Shown here: in pieces, positions 53,172-61,624 of the stretch
How positions within the stretch are numbered: the stretch's first letter is position 1
Layout of the letters: the number at the start of each line of letters is the position of its first letter
Assembly (NCBI GenBank): GCA_964641965.1
Contig: CAZXLD010000002.1
Coordinates: 152,714 to 216,713 of the forward strand
Reading direction: 5' to 3'
From: JAJDFU01 sp964641965
GTDB lineage: Bacteria; Bacteroidota; Bacteroidia; Chitinophagales; Saprospiraceae
DNA: 64,000 bases
Program-made: the position numbers and the translations under genes
The notes under the pieces: generated by a model
Told to the model about the DNA's origin: nothing
Databases searched by the model: none
Seen by the model: the letters and a program-made list of their open reading frames with translations, nothing else

Positions 53172-53867
53172 ATGTTTAAGCTTGCATGTGTATTACTTTT
53201 CGTGCTGTTTACCTGTTCTGTATTTGGCCAGAGTTCCCATAAGCAATTGCGCAGGGGCGACCGCTCCTATAAGGCTAATGAATATAAAAAGGCAGAAGAA
53301 CACTATCGAAAGGCTGACGCATTGAGCCCTTCCGCTAAGGGAAGCTATAATCTGGGTAACTCAATCTACCAGCAAGGACGATATAAAGAGGCTATTACCC
53401 AATTTGAAACGGCTTCTAAAGCTTTAGAAAAAACAAATACCCAGGCTGGGGCCTACCACAACCTTGGAAATGCTCTTTACCAGGAAGGAGATTATGAAGC
53501 AGCACGGGAAGCGTACAAGCAGGCCCTTCGACGAAATCCTGATGATCTGGCAACGAAATACAATCTAGCTTTAGTCAATAATCAGATTCAGGAGCAACAA
53601 CAGCAACCTCAGGATAATTCTTCTTCGGAACAGGAACAAAACCCAGAAGAAGATCCATCAGAGGAGCAACAACCAAATAATCAACAACAGCAACAAGAAG
53701 GGGAGCCTCAAGAAGAATCACAAAATCAGCAACGGGAACCGCAGTCCGATCTGAGCCGTGACGAAGCGTTACAGCTTCTGCAAGTTATGGACCAAGAAGA
53801 ACAAAAAGTACAAGAGAAAATTAAGCGCAGCGCAAAGAATCGCCCAAGGGCAAAAAAAGATTGGTAA
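53172..53867 (+). CDS. batC: BatC, TPR aerotolerance protein
   Basis: A 231-residue exported TPR protein: signal peptide (MFKLACVLLFVLFTCSVFG), then about three TPR units such as KGSYNLGNSIYQQGRYKEAI and YHNLGNALYQEGDYEAAREA. The tail from about residue 135 is a Gln/Glu/Pro-rich low-complexity stretch of about 60 residues, ending in a basic helix. I chose the ATG at 53172 because it places the signal peptide first; 53130 adds 14 polar residues. It likely scaffolds the Bat proteins. Confidence 0.88.
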   Translation: MFKLACVLLFVLFTCSVFGQSSHKQLRRGDRSYKANEYKKAEEHYRKADALSPSAKGSYNLGNSIYQQGRYKEAITQFETASKALEKTNTQAGAYHNLGNALYQEGDYEAAREAYKQALRRNPDDLATKYNLALVNNQIQEQQQQPQDNSSSEQEQNPEEDPSEEQQPNNQQQQQEGEPQEESQNQQREPQSDLSRDEALQLLQVMDQEEQKVQEKIKRSAKNRPRAKKDW

Positions 53868-54003
53868 AACGGTCGGGAACCGTCAACTTGTTACAACCTA
53901 TTGCCTTTCAAAGTGATCTAGAAGAATAGTTTGTCCGAAGAATTCCAAACCTTTTTAGATACTGATCCTTTTTACAAATGAATCCATATAATGTTATTAC
54001 CTC

Positions 54004-54630
54004 ATGAGAAAAGCAGCTTTTATTTTCAAGTTAGTTTTGGTGCTGGCAATTCCTGTCACAGGGCAGAATGAAGCTAAAATCCAGGTGGAAGTAAGCTCCG
54101 ATTCTGTTTATATGGGTCATTACTTTGAGTTGAAGTATACACTTGAGAATGTGCAGGATATTTCGTTCGATCCCCCTGCCATTCAAGGGTTTGACTTGAT
54201 TAGCGGGCCGAATACCTCTTCGGTCATGAGCATGGCCAATGGGGTCATGAGCCAACGCATCTCCTATGGTTATGTGCTTCGCCCAAGAGGAGAGGGAGAT
54301 TATATTATTCCGGCTGTTGAGATAGAAGTAGAAGGTGCTGTTTTACAGACCGAAGAGCTGCGTATAGTAGTATTGCCCAATGTAGAGGGGATCCCGCAAG
54401 AACAACCACAGAATGAGCTCTGGAATAACCAGGGCCTGGATTTGTTCCAAGGTTTTTCCATGCCCGATATGAATAATTTTTTCTTTCGAGCTATGCCCGA
54501 TTCCTTAAATGGTTTTCCAGATATGGAAGAGTTTTTTAAGCAGATGCCGGGAATGGAGTTTCCCGGATTCCAGTTCCCTCCCCGGGATTCTATGCCGACC
54601 AAGAAAAAGCGTAAAACTTTTAAAATCTAA
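54004..54630 (+). CDS. Short BatD paralogue (Ig-like domain only)
   Basis: A 208-residue exported protein: signal peptide MRKAAFIFKLVLVLAIPVTG, then an Ig-like domain that aligns with the start of the next gene's product. Shared features include the SGP-x-T block (DLISGPNTSS; BatD has FIVQSGPSTA), an NG-x-MS motif (ANGVMSQRIS) and GYVLRPRGEGDYIIP. There is no membrane helix; the last 60 residues are Phe/Met/Asn/Pro-rich and end in a basic KKKRKTFKI. Its stop overlaps the batD ATG (TAATG). It is likely a duplicated BatD N-terminal domain. Confidence 0.82.
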   Translation: MRKAAFIFKLVLVLAIPVTGQNEAKIQVEVSSDSVYMGHYFELKYTLENVQDISFDPPAIQGFDLISGPNTSSVMSMANGVMSQRISYGYVLRPRGEGDYIIPAVEIEVEGAVLQTEELRIVVLPNVEGIPQEQPQNELWNNQGLDLFQGFSMPDMNNFFFRAMPDSLNGFPDMEEFFKQMPGMEFPGFQFPPRDSMPTKKKRKTFKI

Positions 54631-56312
54631 TGACCCGTCTGCTTGTTGCGGCAACTTGTTTTGTATTGTTTTGCCTCCCTGCTTATGGACAGCAGGGAAT
54701 TGATTTCAGAGCAGTTGTAGATGCCCGTACGATCACGGCTGGTGATTACTTGACTGTAGAGTTTACCCTTTTTAATGCTCGGGGAACGGAATTTAAGGCA
54801 CCGGATTTTCGAGACTTCATTGTACAGTCCGGCCCAAGCACGGCGATCCGTCAGTCTTCCGTTAATGGAAGGATGAGCAGTGAGTTTTCCTTCCGATACA
54901 CGCTCTTACCCAAGCGGAAAGGTGAGCTTCGTATTGGCTCGGCCTCCATCAAAGTGAAAAATCAAATTTACCAGACTGACCCTTTGCGTGTAGAAGTAGT
55001 AGAAGCTAGAGAGCGTGAAGGTAGCTTACCCATGATCCTGGAATTAATTCCTTCTTCTCACACCATTTGGCTGGGACAACAGCTCAACCTGGATTATACC
55101 CTTTTCTTCCGGACGCAATGGAAAGACATCAATATCATTAAGGAGCCGTCTTACCCGGACCAGGCAGTACAGGAGTTACAGCGATTCAGTATGCGCCCCG
55201 TACGGGAGGTGATTGATGGTCAGACGTATATCAAACAGATTATTCGGCGGAAAGCCTTATTTCCTCAGCGGTCGGGAGTTATGACCATTGATACCCTGAT
55301 GGTACAGGTTGGTATCCAGGAAGGAGGAACCTCTTCGTTTTTCAATATTTCGCCCTTAAAGTATAGGCTATTTAAATCAGATACGGTTCAGGTACGGGTG
55401 CGTCCGCTGCTAAGTGATCCGCCTGCCGGCTTTACTGGGGCCGTTGGGAGTTATAGAAGTGAAATTGCAATCAATAGTACTACGCTTTCCGCTTTAGAAG
55501 CCTTTGAATTGACGGTTGCCATCCAGGGCGATGGAGATGTAAAACGTGTATTTGCACCTGACCTGACACTACCTCCAAATCTGGAATTGTACGAAAAGAG
55601 AGTGATGGAGGAGAATAGTTTTGACCTCAATGGAGTACTAATTGGGAGAAAGGTTTTTAAATATACGCTACTGCCCAAAGCAACCGGAAAGATCACCTTA
55701 GCCCCTAACCTCTATTATTTTAGTCCGGATAGCGCCACCTATCTTCCCCTGACTCACGACACTTTCCGATTATTCGTGAGCCCGGATGGGGAGGGCAAAG
55801 CTTTGGAGCAAACCGAAGAAGCATCTACTGAAACCGGGTTATTACCACTCAAATTGGATACTGGCTTGGAAGGGCCTAAAGCTGTATTTGCAGGAACCCC
55901 GACTTTCTGGCTTTGGATCCTTTCTCCATTTCTATTGCTAGGGCTTTGGGTGGGGCTGGTTTTCGCTAAAAAATGGTATGACGGCAGAGAGCCTGTATTT
56001 GACGGGGGTAAAGCAAAAGCCCTTTTCTTGAAAGAGCTGGCCAGGATAGAATCTTTAGATCAACCAGGTGTAGCTTCCTTACAAGATCAGTGGAGGATTT
56101 ATTTGCAACGCGAATTAAATCAACCTGCTTCAGCCCGAAAAGGTGAATTACTTGCTGCAATGAAAAACCAAAATTGGACTACGGAACGAATTGAGTCGGT
56201 AAAGTCGATTTGGGGGAGAATGGACCAATTGCAGTACGCAGGATTCAACCACGGGCAAGGAATGGACGCACTCTTCGGGGCCATTCGATCCTATATTAAT
56301 TCCAACGATTAA
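54630..56312 (+). CDS. batD: BatD, oxygen-tolerance protein
   Basis: A 560-residue exported protein: signal peptide (LLVAATCFVLFCLPAYG), several Ig-like domains across residues 25-395, a membrane helix near residue 425 (LWILSPFLLLGLWVGLVFA) and a cytoplasmic C-terminal domain. The domain plan fits BatD. It overlaps the short BatD paralogue by one base and ends the operon, about 130 bp before blaI. The gene order moxR-DUF58-DUF4381-like-batA-batB-batC-(batD')-batD is the standard Bacteroidota set plus one extra gene. Confidence 0.92.
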   Translation: MTRLLVAATCFVLFCLPAYGQQGIDFRAVVDARTITAGDYLTVEFTLFNARGTEFKAPDFRDFIVQSGPSTAIRQSSVNGRMSSEFSFRYTLLPKRKGELRIGSASIKVKNQIYQTDPLRVEVVEAREREGSLPMILELIPSSHTIWLGQQLNLDYTLFFRTQWKDINIIKEPSYPDQAVQELQRFSMRPVREVIDGQTYIKQIIRRKALFPQRSGVMTIDTLMVQVGIQEGGTSSFFNISPLKYRLFKSDTVQVRVRPLLSDPPAGFTGAVGSYRSEIAINSTTLSALEAFELTVAIQGDGDVKRVFAPDLTLPPNLELYEKRVMEENSFDLNGVLIGRKVFKYTLLPKATGKITLAPNLYYFSPDSATYLPLTHDTFRLFVSPDGEGKALEQTEEASTETGLLPLKLDTGLEGPKAVFAGTPTFWLWILSPFLLLGLWVGLVFAKKWYDGREPVFDGGKAKALFLKELARIESLDQPGVASLQDQWRIYLQRELNQPASARKGELLAAMKNQNWTTERIESVKSIWGRMDQLQYAGFNHGQGMDALFGAIRSYINSND

Positions 56313-56361
56313 GACCTTTTTGAAAAGATTGCCTTTGGGCACGGTTTGGTAATCCAGATTA

Positions 56362-56436
56362 GTACGATTTTTTTCGTACACTTTACTTGGATATACGAAA
56401 AAAATCGTACACCTTTACCTACGACAAAAATCGTAG
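56362..56436. promoter_or_regulatory. Three BlaI-type operator dyads upstream of blaI
   Basis: Three dyads share the core TACGA-N6-TCGTA: GTACGA-tttttt-TCGTAC at 56362-56379, TACGA-aaaaaa-TCGTA at 56394-56409, and CTACGA-caaaaa-TCGTAG at 56419-56436. The centres are 31 and 26 bases apart. The last dyad ends three bases before the likely start codon of blaI. Their position suggests autorepression by BlaI. Confidence 0.8.
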
Positions 56437-56439
56437 ACA

Positions 56440-56859
56440 TTGAGTCCATCCAACATCAAACCGACTCGGCGGGAGCTAACGATCCTGAATATTCTTTGGA
56501 AGAACGGTCCTTCTACGGTACGCCAGGTCCATGAAAAGTTGATAGCGCAGCCCGGTGCCAAGCAAATTGGGTACACTACTACCCTGAAGTTTATGCAGGT
56601 AATGCATGAAAAAGGATTGCTCAGCCGTGAGCAACAGGGAGTAGGCCATATTTATCAACCCACAATAAGCGAGGAGGAAAATGTGCGCGAAACGCTGGAT
56701 AAGTTGGTCAAAACCAGTTTTAAGGGATCTGTTTCCAGAATGGTCATGCAATTGCTGGGTGGTCACAAAACCAGTACAGAGGAGTTAAGAAAGATTCGTC
56801 AATTCCTGGATGCCTTGGAAGAGGATGGAGAGTCAACACCTGAAAATCCAGAACCATGA
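56440..56859 (+). CDS. blaI: BlaI/MecI/CopY-family repressor
   Basis: A 139-residue winged-helix repressor. The helix-turn-helix is in TRRELTILNILWKNGPST and YTTTLKFMQVMHEKGLLSRE, the hallmark of this family, followed by an acidic/basic C-terminal dimerisation part (about 75-130). No ATG fits; TTG at 56440 is the best start, beginning MSPSNIKPTRRE. It overlaps blaR1 by four bases (ATGA) and is preceded by three operator-like dyads. The family is cleaved by its BlaR1 partner. Confidence 0.92.
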   Translation: MSPSNIKPTRRELTILNILWKNGPSTVRQVHEKLIAQPGAKQIGYTTTLKFMQVMHEKGLLSREQQGVGHIYQPTISEEENVRETLDKLVKTSFKGSVSRMVMQLLGGHKTSTEELRKIRQFLDALEEDGESTPENPEP

Positions 56860-59039
56860 TAATACAAGAGTTTATAGCAGATATTATCACGGCTTTGAGC
56901 TGGACGCTTTTGCATTCGCTTTGGCAAGGTGTGGTCGTATTCGCTTTCCTCGCCCTGCTCCTTCGGGTACTTTCCAGGCAAAATCCTGGTTTACGCTATC
57001 AGGTCCTTTGCTTGGGGTTGCTTTCCCTGGTGAGTTGGATGGTGATCACTTTTATGCTGTATTTACCTGCCAAGGTTAACCAAACTCAATTGGTACAAAT
57101 AAATCCAGGGCCAAGCATTGACAGGGGAGAAGCAAGCCCGGTCCGGGAAAATACAACCGTCTATACTTCCAACATAGCTTCCCAATTTCGAAAACAGGTT
57201 GCCTCATTTGTACACTTCTATGCCAACCACCTGGTGTTCTTTTGGATGCTTGGAGTAGGTTTCTTTGCCATTCGATGGTTATTTAGTTTTTACTGGGTCC
57301 AGCAGCTGCGGATTCGCGATGTTGAACTGGTACCATCTATCTGGCAGTCCAGATTGAATAGTCTATGTAGGACCTTGCAAGTACGTCGTGCGGTTCATGT
57401 TCTGGAGTCTGCTTGGGTGGAAGCCCCGGTTTTGATCGGTCACTTCAAACCGGTAATTCTAGTTCCAATCGGTACTTTTTCCGGTATCGAACCACAGCAT
57501 ATTGAAGCGCTCCTAGTACACGAACTAGCCCATCTGAAGCGACACGATTATCTAATCAATCTGATTATATCCATACTGGAAATCATCCTATTCTATCACC
57601 CGGCATATTGGTGGATAGCCGACCGTATTCACAAGGAGCGCGAGCTTTGTTGCGACGACCTGGCTGTGGCAACCTGCGGGAATGCACGCCTGTATGCAAA
57701 AACACTTTTATTAATGGAAGAGAAAAGAAATCAAAACGCATTGGCACTCTCCTTGCGAGGTAAGCAACAGCATTTGTTGTATCGAATTCAACGGATCTGT
57801 TTGACGCAAGCTGCAAAACGAAATCCGGAAGTTAGCCGAATACTCCTATCTGGTTGTTTCTTGTGTTTGATCGCTATTGCTTCTTGGGCTCAAATGCCCA
57901 CTACACCGGAAGATTTCGATGGAAAAAGGTCCATGGATAATTCTGAACCAACCAACTTGGACCTAAAGGAGAAGAAAATGCTTGAGCCAAGCCACCTAAG
58001 TCCGGAAATGGATCTAGCATTGGTGGACATACCTGCAGAAAACGAACCAGCACATCAGGAAATCACGAATACGGCTACGGAGCCAATGCCTGATTTAATT
58101 CGAGGACCTAGTCTGGCGCTGGTTGAACCTGCTAGAATTGCAAAGCCAGTCCAGCTGGGGATCCATGCGGATACCGTTCCCAACGTGCCATCCATTGGAA
58201 CCCTTCCAGCGATTCCCCCTTTTCCAGACCTTAAAAACCTGGAGGATGAGATCGACCAAATGAAATCAGCTGAATCCATTGATTCGGATCGACTTAAAGA
58301 GCTGGTGCGTGAATACAAAGATCAAATTGAGCAATGGGATGATCGAGTAGAGGTTGAATACCTAGCTGTTTGGCGTCAATATCAGAAGGAGGTATATGGT
58401 GCCTTTCAAGAGTGGAAATCGGAACTAAAATCTGCTTATGGAGAAAACAGTCTCAAGTATGCAATTGCCTTAAAAAATAAGGCTGAAGTATTTGAAGAAG
58501 CCTTGGAGGGGAATGAAAATGCCATTGAACAGGCAGAAGATAATATCGAGCGGAACCTGGAAGATTTGATTGAAGATGTGGAAGATACCGTTGAACGAAT
58601 TGAAAGCGATCAGGATTCCCATGACGACCGAATGGAAATACATCGCACCCGGATGGCAATTCACAATTTACGTATGAGTGTGCATCATACGCGAATGACT
58701 ACCCATCGAGCCCGAATGGACCTGCATCGCGAGCGAATGGACTTTCACCGCGAGCGAATGGCAGCACATCGCATTGTAATGGATGCCTTTCGGGAAGAAA
58801 TATTTGGTCTGTTGGAAAAAGAGGGATTCTGGGATCCAGAAAATGAAGAATTGGACTTTCAAGCAGAAGATGGTCAAATAACGATCAATGGCCAAACGCT
58901 TTCAGGTACTCAGGCAGAGAAATACTTCTTACTCCTTCGAAAATATGGTATCGATATTCCCGAAAGTGGAGCTGGAAAATTCATTATCCAAATTGATAAA
59001 AATTCCAAACGGTTTGGGTCAACCTATCACTCTAACTGA
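56856..59039 (+). CDS. BlaR1-like M56 metalloprotease with histidine heptad repeats
   Basis: A 727-residue membrane protease paired with blaI. There are about four N-terminal helices with a zinc site His222-Glu-Leu-Ala-His226 (LLVHELAHLKRHDY), HKERELCCDDLAV with the third-ligand region, and a fifth helix near 328-345 (LLSGCFLCLIAIASWA). Unlike BlaR1, the extracytoplasmic part lacks a penicillin-binding domain. Instead it has an acidic/coiled-coil region (about 440-580) and eight heptad repeats of RM-x-x-HR-x type from residue 592 to 647. The likely mechanism is stimulus-driven cleavage of BlaI, but the sensed signal is unknown. Confidence 0.88.
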   Translation: MIIQEFIADIITALSWTLLHSLWQGVVVFAFLALLLRVLSRQNPGLRYQVLCLGLLSLVSWMVITFMLYLPAKVNQTQLVQINPGPSIDRGEASPVRENTTVYTSNIASQFRKQVASFVHFYANHLVFFWMLGVGFFAIRWLFSFYWVQQLRIRDVELVPSIWQSRLNSLCRTLQVRRAVHVLESAWVEAPVLIGHFKPVILVPIGTFSGIEPQHIEALLVHELAHLKRHDYLINLIISILEIILFYHPAYWWIADRIHKERELCCDDLAVATCGNARLYAKTLLLMEEKRNQNALALSLRGKQQHLLYRIQRICLTQAAKRNPEVSRILLSGCFLCLIAIASWAQMPTTPEDFDGKRSMDNSEPTNLDLKEKKMLEPSHLSPEMDLALVDIPAENEPAHQEITNTATEPMPDLIRGPSLALVEPARIAKPVQLGIHADTVPNVPSIGTLPAIPPFPDLKNLEDEIDQMKSAESIDSDRLKELVREYKDQIEQWDDRVEVEYLAVWRQYQKEVYGAFQEWKSELKSAYGENSLKYAIALKNKAEVFEEALEGNENAIEQAEDNIERNLEDLIEDVEDTVERIESDQDSHDDRMEIHRTRMAIHNLRMSVHHTRMTTHRARMDLHRERMDFHRERMAAHRIVMDAFREEIFGLLEKEGFWDPENEELDFQAEDGQITINGQTLSGTQAEKYFLLLRKYGIDIPESGAGKFIIQIDKNSKRFGSTYHSN
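58629..58796 (+). repeat. Eight-unit heptad repeat in the BlaR1-like protein
   Basis: These 168 bases encode eight consecutive 7-residue units: RMEIHRT, RMAIHNL, RMSVHHT, RMTTHRA, RMDLHRE, RMDFHRE, RMAAHRI, VMDAFRE. Met recurs at position 2 of each unit and His at position 5 of seven. The 7-residue periodicity fits a coiled coil with a stripe of Met and a stripe of His. Confidence 0.9.
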
Positions 59040-59190
59040 AAGGAATACCATTTCAAGGATAAATACAACAGTCCATTATTGCCAAATGGAGAAGGTCGTA
59101 AATAAAGTCGTTTAAATGTGTCATTTCTATTTTAAAACAAACAAGCACTAAAAACGGTATAAGACGGTATACCGGTCTTGAGTAAAATAG

Positions 59191-59225
59191 AATGGGCTGC
59201 GATTTAAATCTAATCGCAGCCCATT
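59191..59225. terminator. Bidirectional terminator between blaR1-like gene and rny
   Basis: AATGGGCTGCGATT (59191-59204) and AATCGCAGCCCATT (59212-59225) form a 14-bp perfect stem with a seven-base loop. T-rich tails exist on both sides (TTCCT on plus, CTATTTTACT on minus). It lies between the convergent genes. Confidence 0.85.
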
Positions 59226-59249
59226 TTCCTACCTCCAGATAAACGCTTT

Positions 59250-60929
59250 TTATTTAGCGTAGGCCACCGACCGTTTTTCACGGATAACGGTAACCTTGAT
59301 TTGGCCGGGATACTGCATCTCATCCTGGATTTTTTCTGAGATCTGGAAGGAGAGACTGTCGGCTTGGTCGTCCGACACTTTTTCTGCCTCCACAATTACC
59401 CGTAATTCACGTCCGGCTTGCATGGCAAATGCCTTATGAACACCTTCATGGCTCATGGCCAGTTCTTCAAGTTCCCCAATCCGTTTGAGGTAGCTTTCTA
59501 AAATTTCCCTTCGAGCACCGGGTCGGGCACCTGAAATCGCATCACAGGCCTGGATGATAGGCGAAAGGATATTATTCATCTCAATTTCATCGTGGTGTGC
59601 GCCTACTGCATTAATGACTGCCTGATGCTCGCCGTGCTTTTCACACATTTGCATACCTAAGATAGCATGAGAAAGCTCGGTATCTTCCTCTGCAACCTTC
59701 CCAATATCGTGTAACAAGCCTGCTCGCTTAGCCAATTTGATTTGTTTGGGATTTAAGCCCAGCTCCGCGGCCATGGTGGCACAGATATTGGCTGTTTCGA
59801 TCGAGTGTTTTAAGAGATTTTGCCCATAAGAAGATCGGAAGCGCATCCGGCCTACCATTCGGACCAGATAGGGATCCAGCCCATGAATGTCTAATTCGAT
59901 TACGGTGCGCTCTCCAATTTCAATAATTTGTTCTTCTAACTGTTTTCTTGTTTTAGCCACCACTTCTTCAATGCGTGCGGGATGAATCCGACCATCGGCC
60001 ACCAATCGCTTGAGTGAAAGGCGGCATACTTCCCGACGAATAGGGTCAAAGCTGGAAATGACAATAGCCTCTGGCGTATCATCAACTACAATTTCGGCAC
60101 CGGTCGCCGATTCCAGTGCCCGGATATTACGACCTTCCCGACCAATGATCTGCCCCTTTAAATCATCGCTATCCAGATTGAATACAGATACGGTGTTTTC
60201 GATGGTATATTCGGCGCACATGCGCTGGATGGTTTGGATGACTATTTTTTTAGCATCCTTTCCAGCCGTAGTTTTGGCTTCTTCAATCACGCGTTTACGG
60301 AGGCTCATGGCGTCGGTTTCAGCTTTTGCTTTTACCGCCTCAAGCAGTTGTTCTTTAGCTTCGTTTTCGGATAGACGAGCAACTTGTTCTAGCGCAAGGA
60401 TATGCTTCTCATTCGCTTGGTCCAACTCTTCCTTTTTCTTGGCTACGATCTTCAGTTGCTTTTCCAGGTTTTCCCGGATTGCCCCTATTTCCTCTTCCCG
60501 ACCAACCAGTTCGGATTGTCGTTCTTCGAGTTGCTTAAGCCGATCGTTAAACCGTTCCAGTTTTTGTTGGAGTTCACCTTCCTTGGACTTGACTTCTACT
60601 TCGCGCTCTTTTAGATCAAGTTTATGGGCTGCTTTTTCGCTATCAAACTCAGAACGAAGCCTGTTGAAACGCTCTTTTGCTTCCTTGATTTTCTTTTGTT
60701 TGATCGACTCATTTTTCCGTTCTGCCTGGCCAACCAGCGTTTCTGCCTCTTGTTTGGCCTCTTGAACAATCCGCTGGGCGCTTTTTCGAGCTTCCTCCAC
60801 TTCCTGGTCTGCTTTCAGGTTGAGTTGTTCGATCTCCTTATTTTTCTTGGTGCGCAGAAACGCCCAGCAAAGCAAGAATCCGACCACCAAGCTGCCCACG
60901 GCAACACCAATGACTATCCCTATATCCAT
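59250..60929 (-). CDS. rny: Ribonuclease Y
   Basis: Membrane-anchored endoribonuclease of 559 residues involved in mRNA turnover. The N-terminal helix (GVAVGSLVVGFLLCWAFL) is followed by a long coiled coil (about 30-220), a KH domain (LKGQIIGREGRNIRALE) and an HD domain (AGLLHDIGKVAEEDTELSHA). Length and order match RNase Y. It is downstream of zapA by 75 bp. Confidence 0.97.
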   Translation of the reverse strand: MDIGIVIGVAVGSLVVGFLLCWAFLRTKKNKEIEQLNLKADQEVEEARKSAQRIVQEAKQEAETLVGQAERKNESIKQKKIKEAKERFNRLRSEFDSEKAAHKLDLKEREVEVKSKEGELQQKLERFNDRLKQLEERQSELVGREEEIGAIRENLEKQLKIVAKKKEELDQANEKHILALEQVARLSENEAKEQLLEAVKAKAETDAMSLRKRVIEEAKTTAGKDAKKIVIQTIQRMCAEYTIENTVSVFNLDSDDLKGQIIGREGRNIRALESATGAEIVVDDTPEAIVISSFDPIRREVCRLSLKRLVADGRIHPARIEEVVAKTRKQLEEQIIEIGERTVIELDIHGLDPYLVRMVGRMRFRSSYGQNLLKHSIETANICATMAAELGLNPKQIKLAKRAGLLHDIGKVAEEDTELSHAILGMQMCEKHGEHQAVINAVGAHHDEIEMNNILSPIIQACDAISGARPGARREILESYLKRIGELEELAMSHEGVHKAFAMQAGRELRVIVEAEKVSDDQADSLSFQISEKIQDEMQYPGQIKVTVIREKRSVAYAK

Positions 60930-61004
60930 GATCTTTTGTTTAAATGGATTAAAAGCCGTCTGGCGCAGTATGCAACAATGGAGATTAATATCTGACAGGA
61001 AAAG

Positions 61005-61298
61005 CTAGGTCACCAGGGCATCCAGGAGCGTATCGATTAGTTCGAGTTTCTTAGAAAGATTTACTTCTATAGCAGTTTGCTTTTTCTCCAGGTGGAGATC
61101 AACCGCATAAGTGAGCAGGGCCATAGCCAGGCAATCCTGCTTATCTTTATTTGTATAGGTTAGCTGAAAGCGATTAACCTTATCATTCACCTCTTTTACG
61201 ATCCTGCGAATGGCAGGTTCATCGCTGCTTTTGATTTTAAGAGGATAAGGTCGGTTGGCAATCAGTACGGTAATCTGTTTGGCATCCTGTTCCTCCAT
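61005..61298 (-). CDS. zapA: Cell division protein ZapA
   Basis: A 97-residue ZapA, which binds and bundles FtsZ. The N-terminal beta-hairpin region (ITVLIANRPYPLKIKSSDE) and the long C-terminal helix (IVKEVNDKVNRFQLTYTNKD) match the family. It is five bases after the zapB-like gene, and the pair is a normal arrangement in Bacteroidota. Confidence 0.9.
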   Translation of the reverse strand: MEEQDAKQITVLIANRPYPLKIKSSDEPAIRRIVKEVNDKVNRFQLTYTNKDKQDCLAMALLTYAVDLHLEKKQTAIEVNLSKKLELIDTLLDALVT

Positions 61299-61303
61299 GC
61301 AAT

Positions 61304-61603
61304 TTATTGTTCAGCCAACCACTCGATACATTTATCGATCTCCTTGATGTAGTGGTCTATCTCTCCCCGCAGCCGGTTCATTGCTTCCGGATTTCTTCCT
61401 CGTTCTTCGTCCAACTGCCGACGGGTTATTGTTATTTGTTCCTCTAATTCCTTGACCGTCTTATTTTCGAGAAGGTCTATTGTTTGTTTTAACTGTACAT
61501 TCTCAGTGTGCAACCTTTCATTCTCTGCTTTCAGATCCTGAAGCTGCTCTGCCAATTTATGAATTTTGTTTTCTATTTCCTGTAAACGAACTGATGAATC
61601 CAT
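61304..61603 (-). CDS. ZapB-like coiled-coil protein
   Basis: A 99-residue protein made of one long coiled coil (LQEIENKIHKLAEQLQDLKA, then ENVQLKQTIDLLENKTV). It lies between pheT and zapA, the position where Bacteroidota carry a small ZapB-like protein. A role in division with ZapA is inferred from position and coiled-coil shape; sequence likeness to E. coli ZapB is weak. Confidence 0.75.
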   Translation of the reverse strand: MDSSVRLQEIENKIHKLAEQLQDLKAENERLHTENVQLKQTIDLLENKTVKELEEQITITRRQLDEERGRNPEAMNRLRGEIDHYIKEIDKCIEWLAEQ

Positions 61604-61624
61604 TTGACTGGGTACCTATACCTA

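Noticed and set aside
59161..59179. Imperfect palindrome around GGTATACC after the BlaR1-like gene
   Set aside because: The arms are offset by one base and short; the perfect terminator at 59191-59225 explains the region better.
60010..60765. A 251-residue Ser-rich plus-strand frame inside rny
   Set aside because: It lies antisense to the intact, well-conserved rny gene and its Ser/Arg/Leu bias is what the reverse of a Glu/Lys-rich coiled coil would give.
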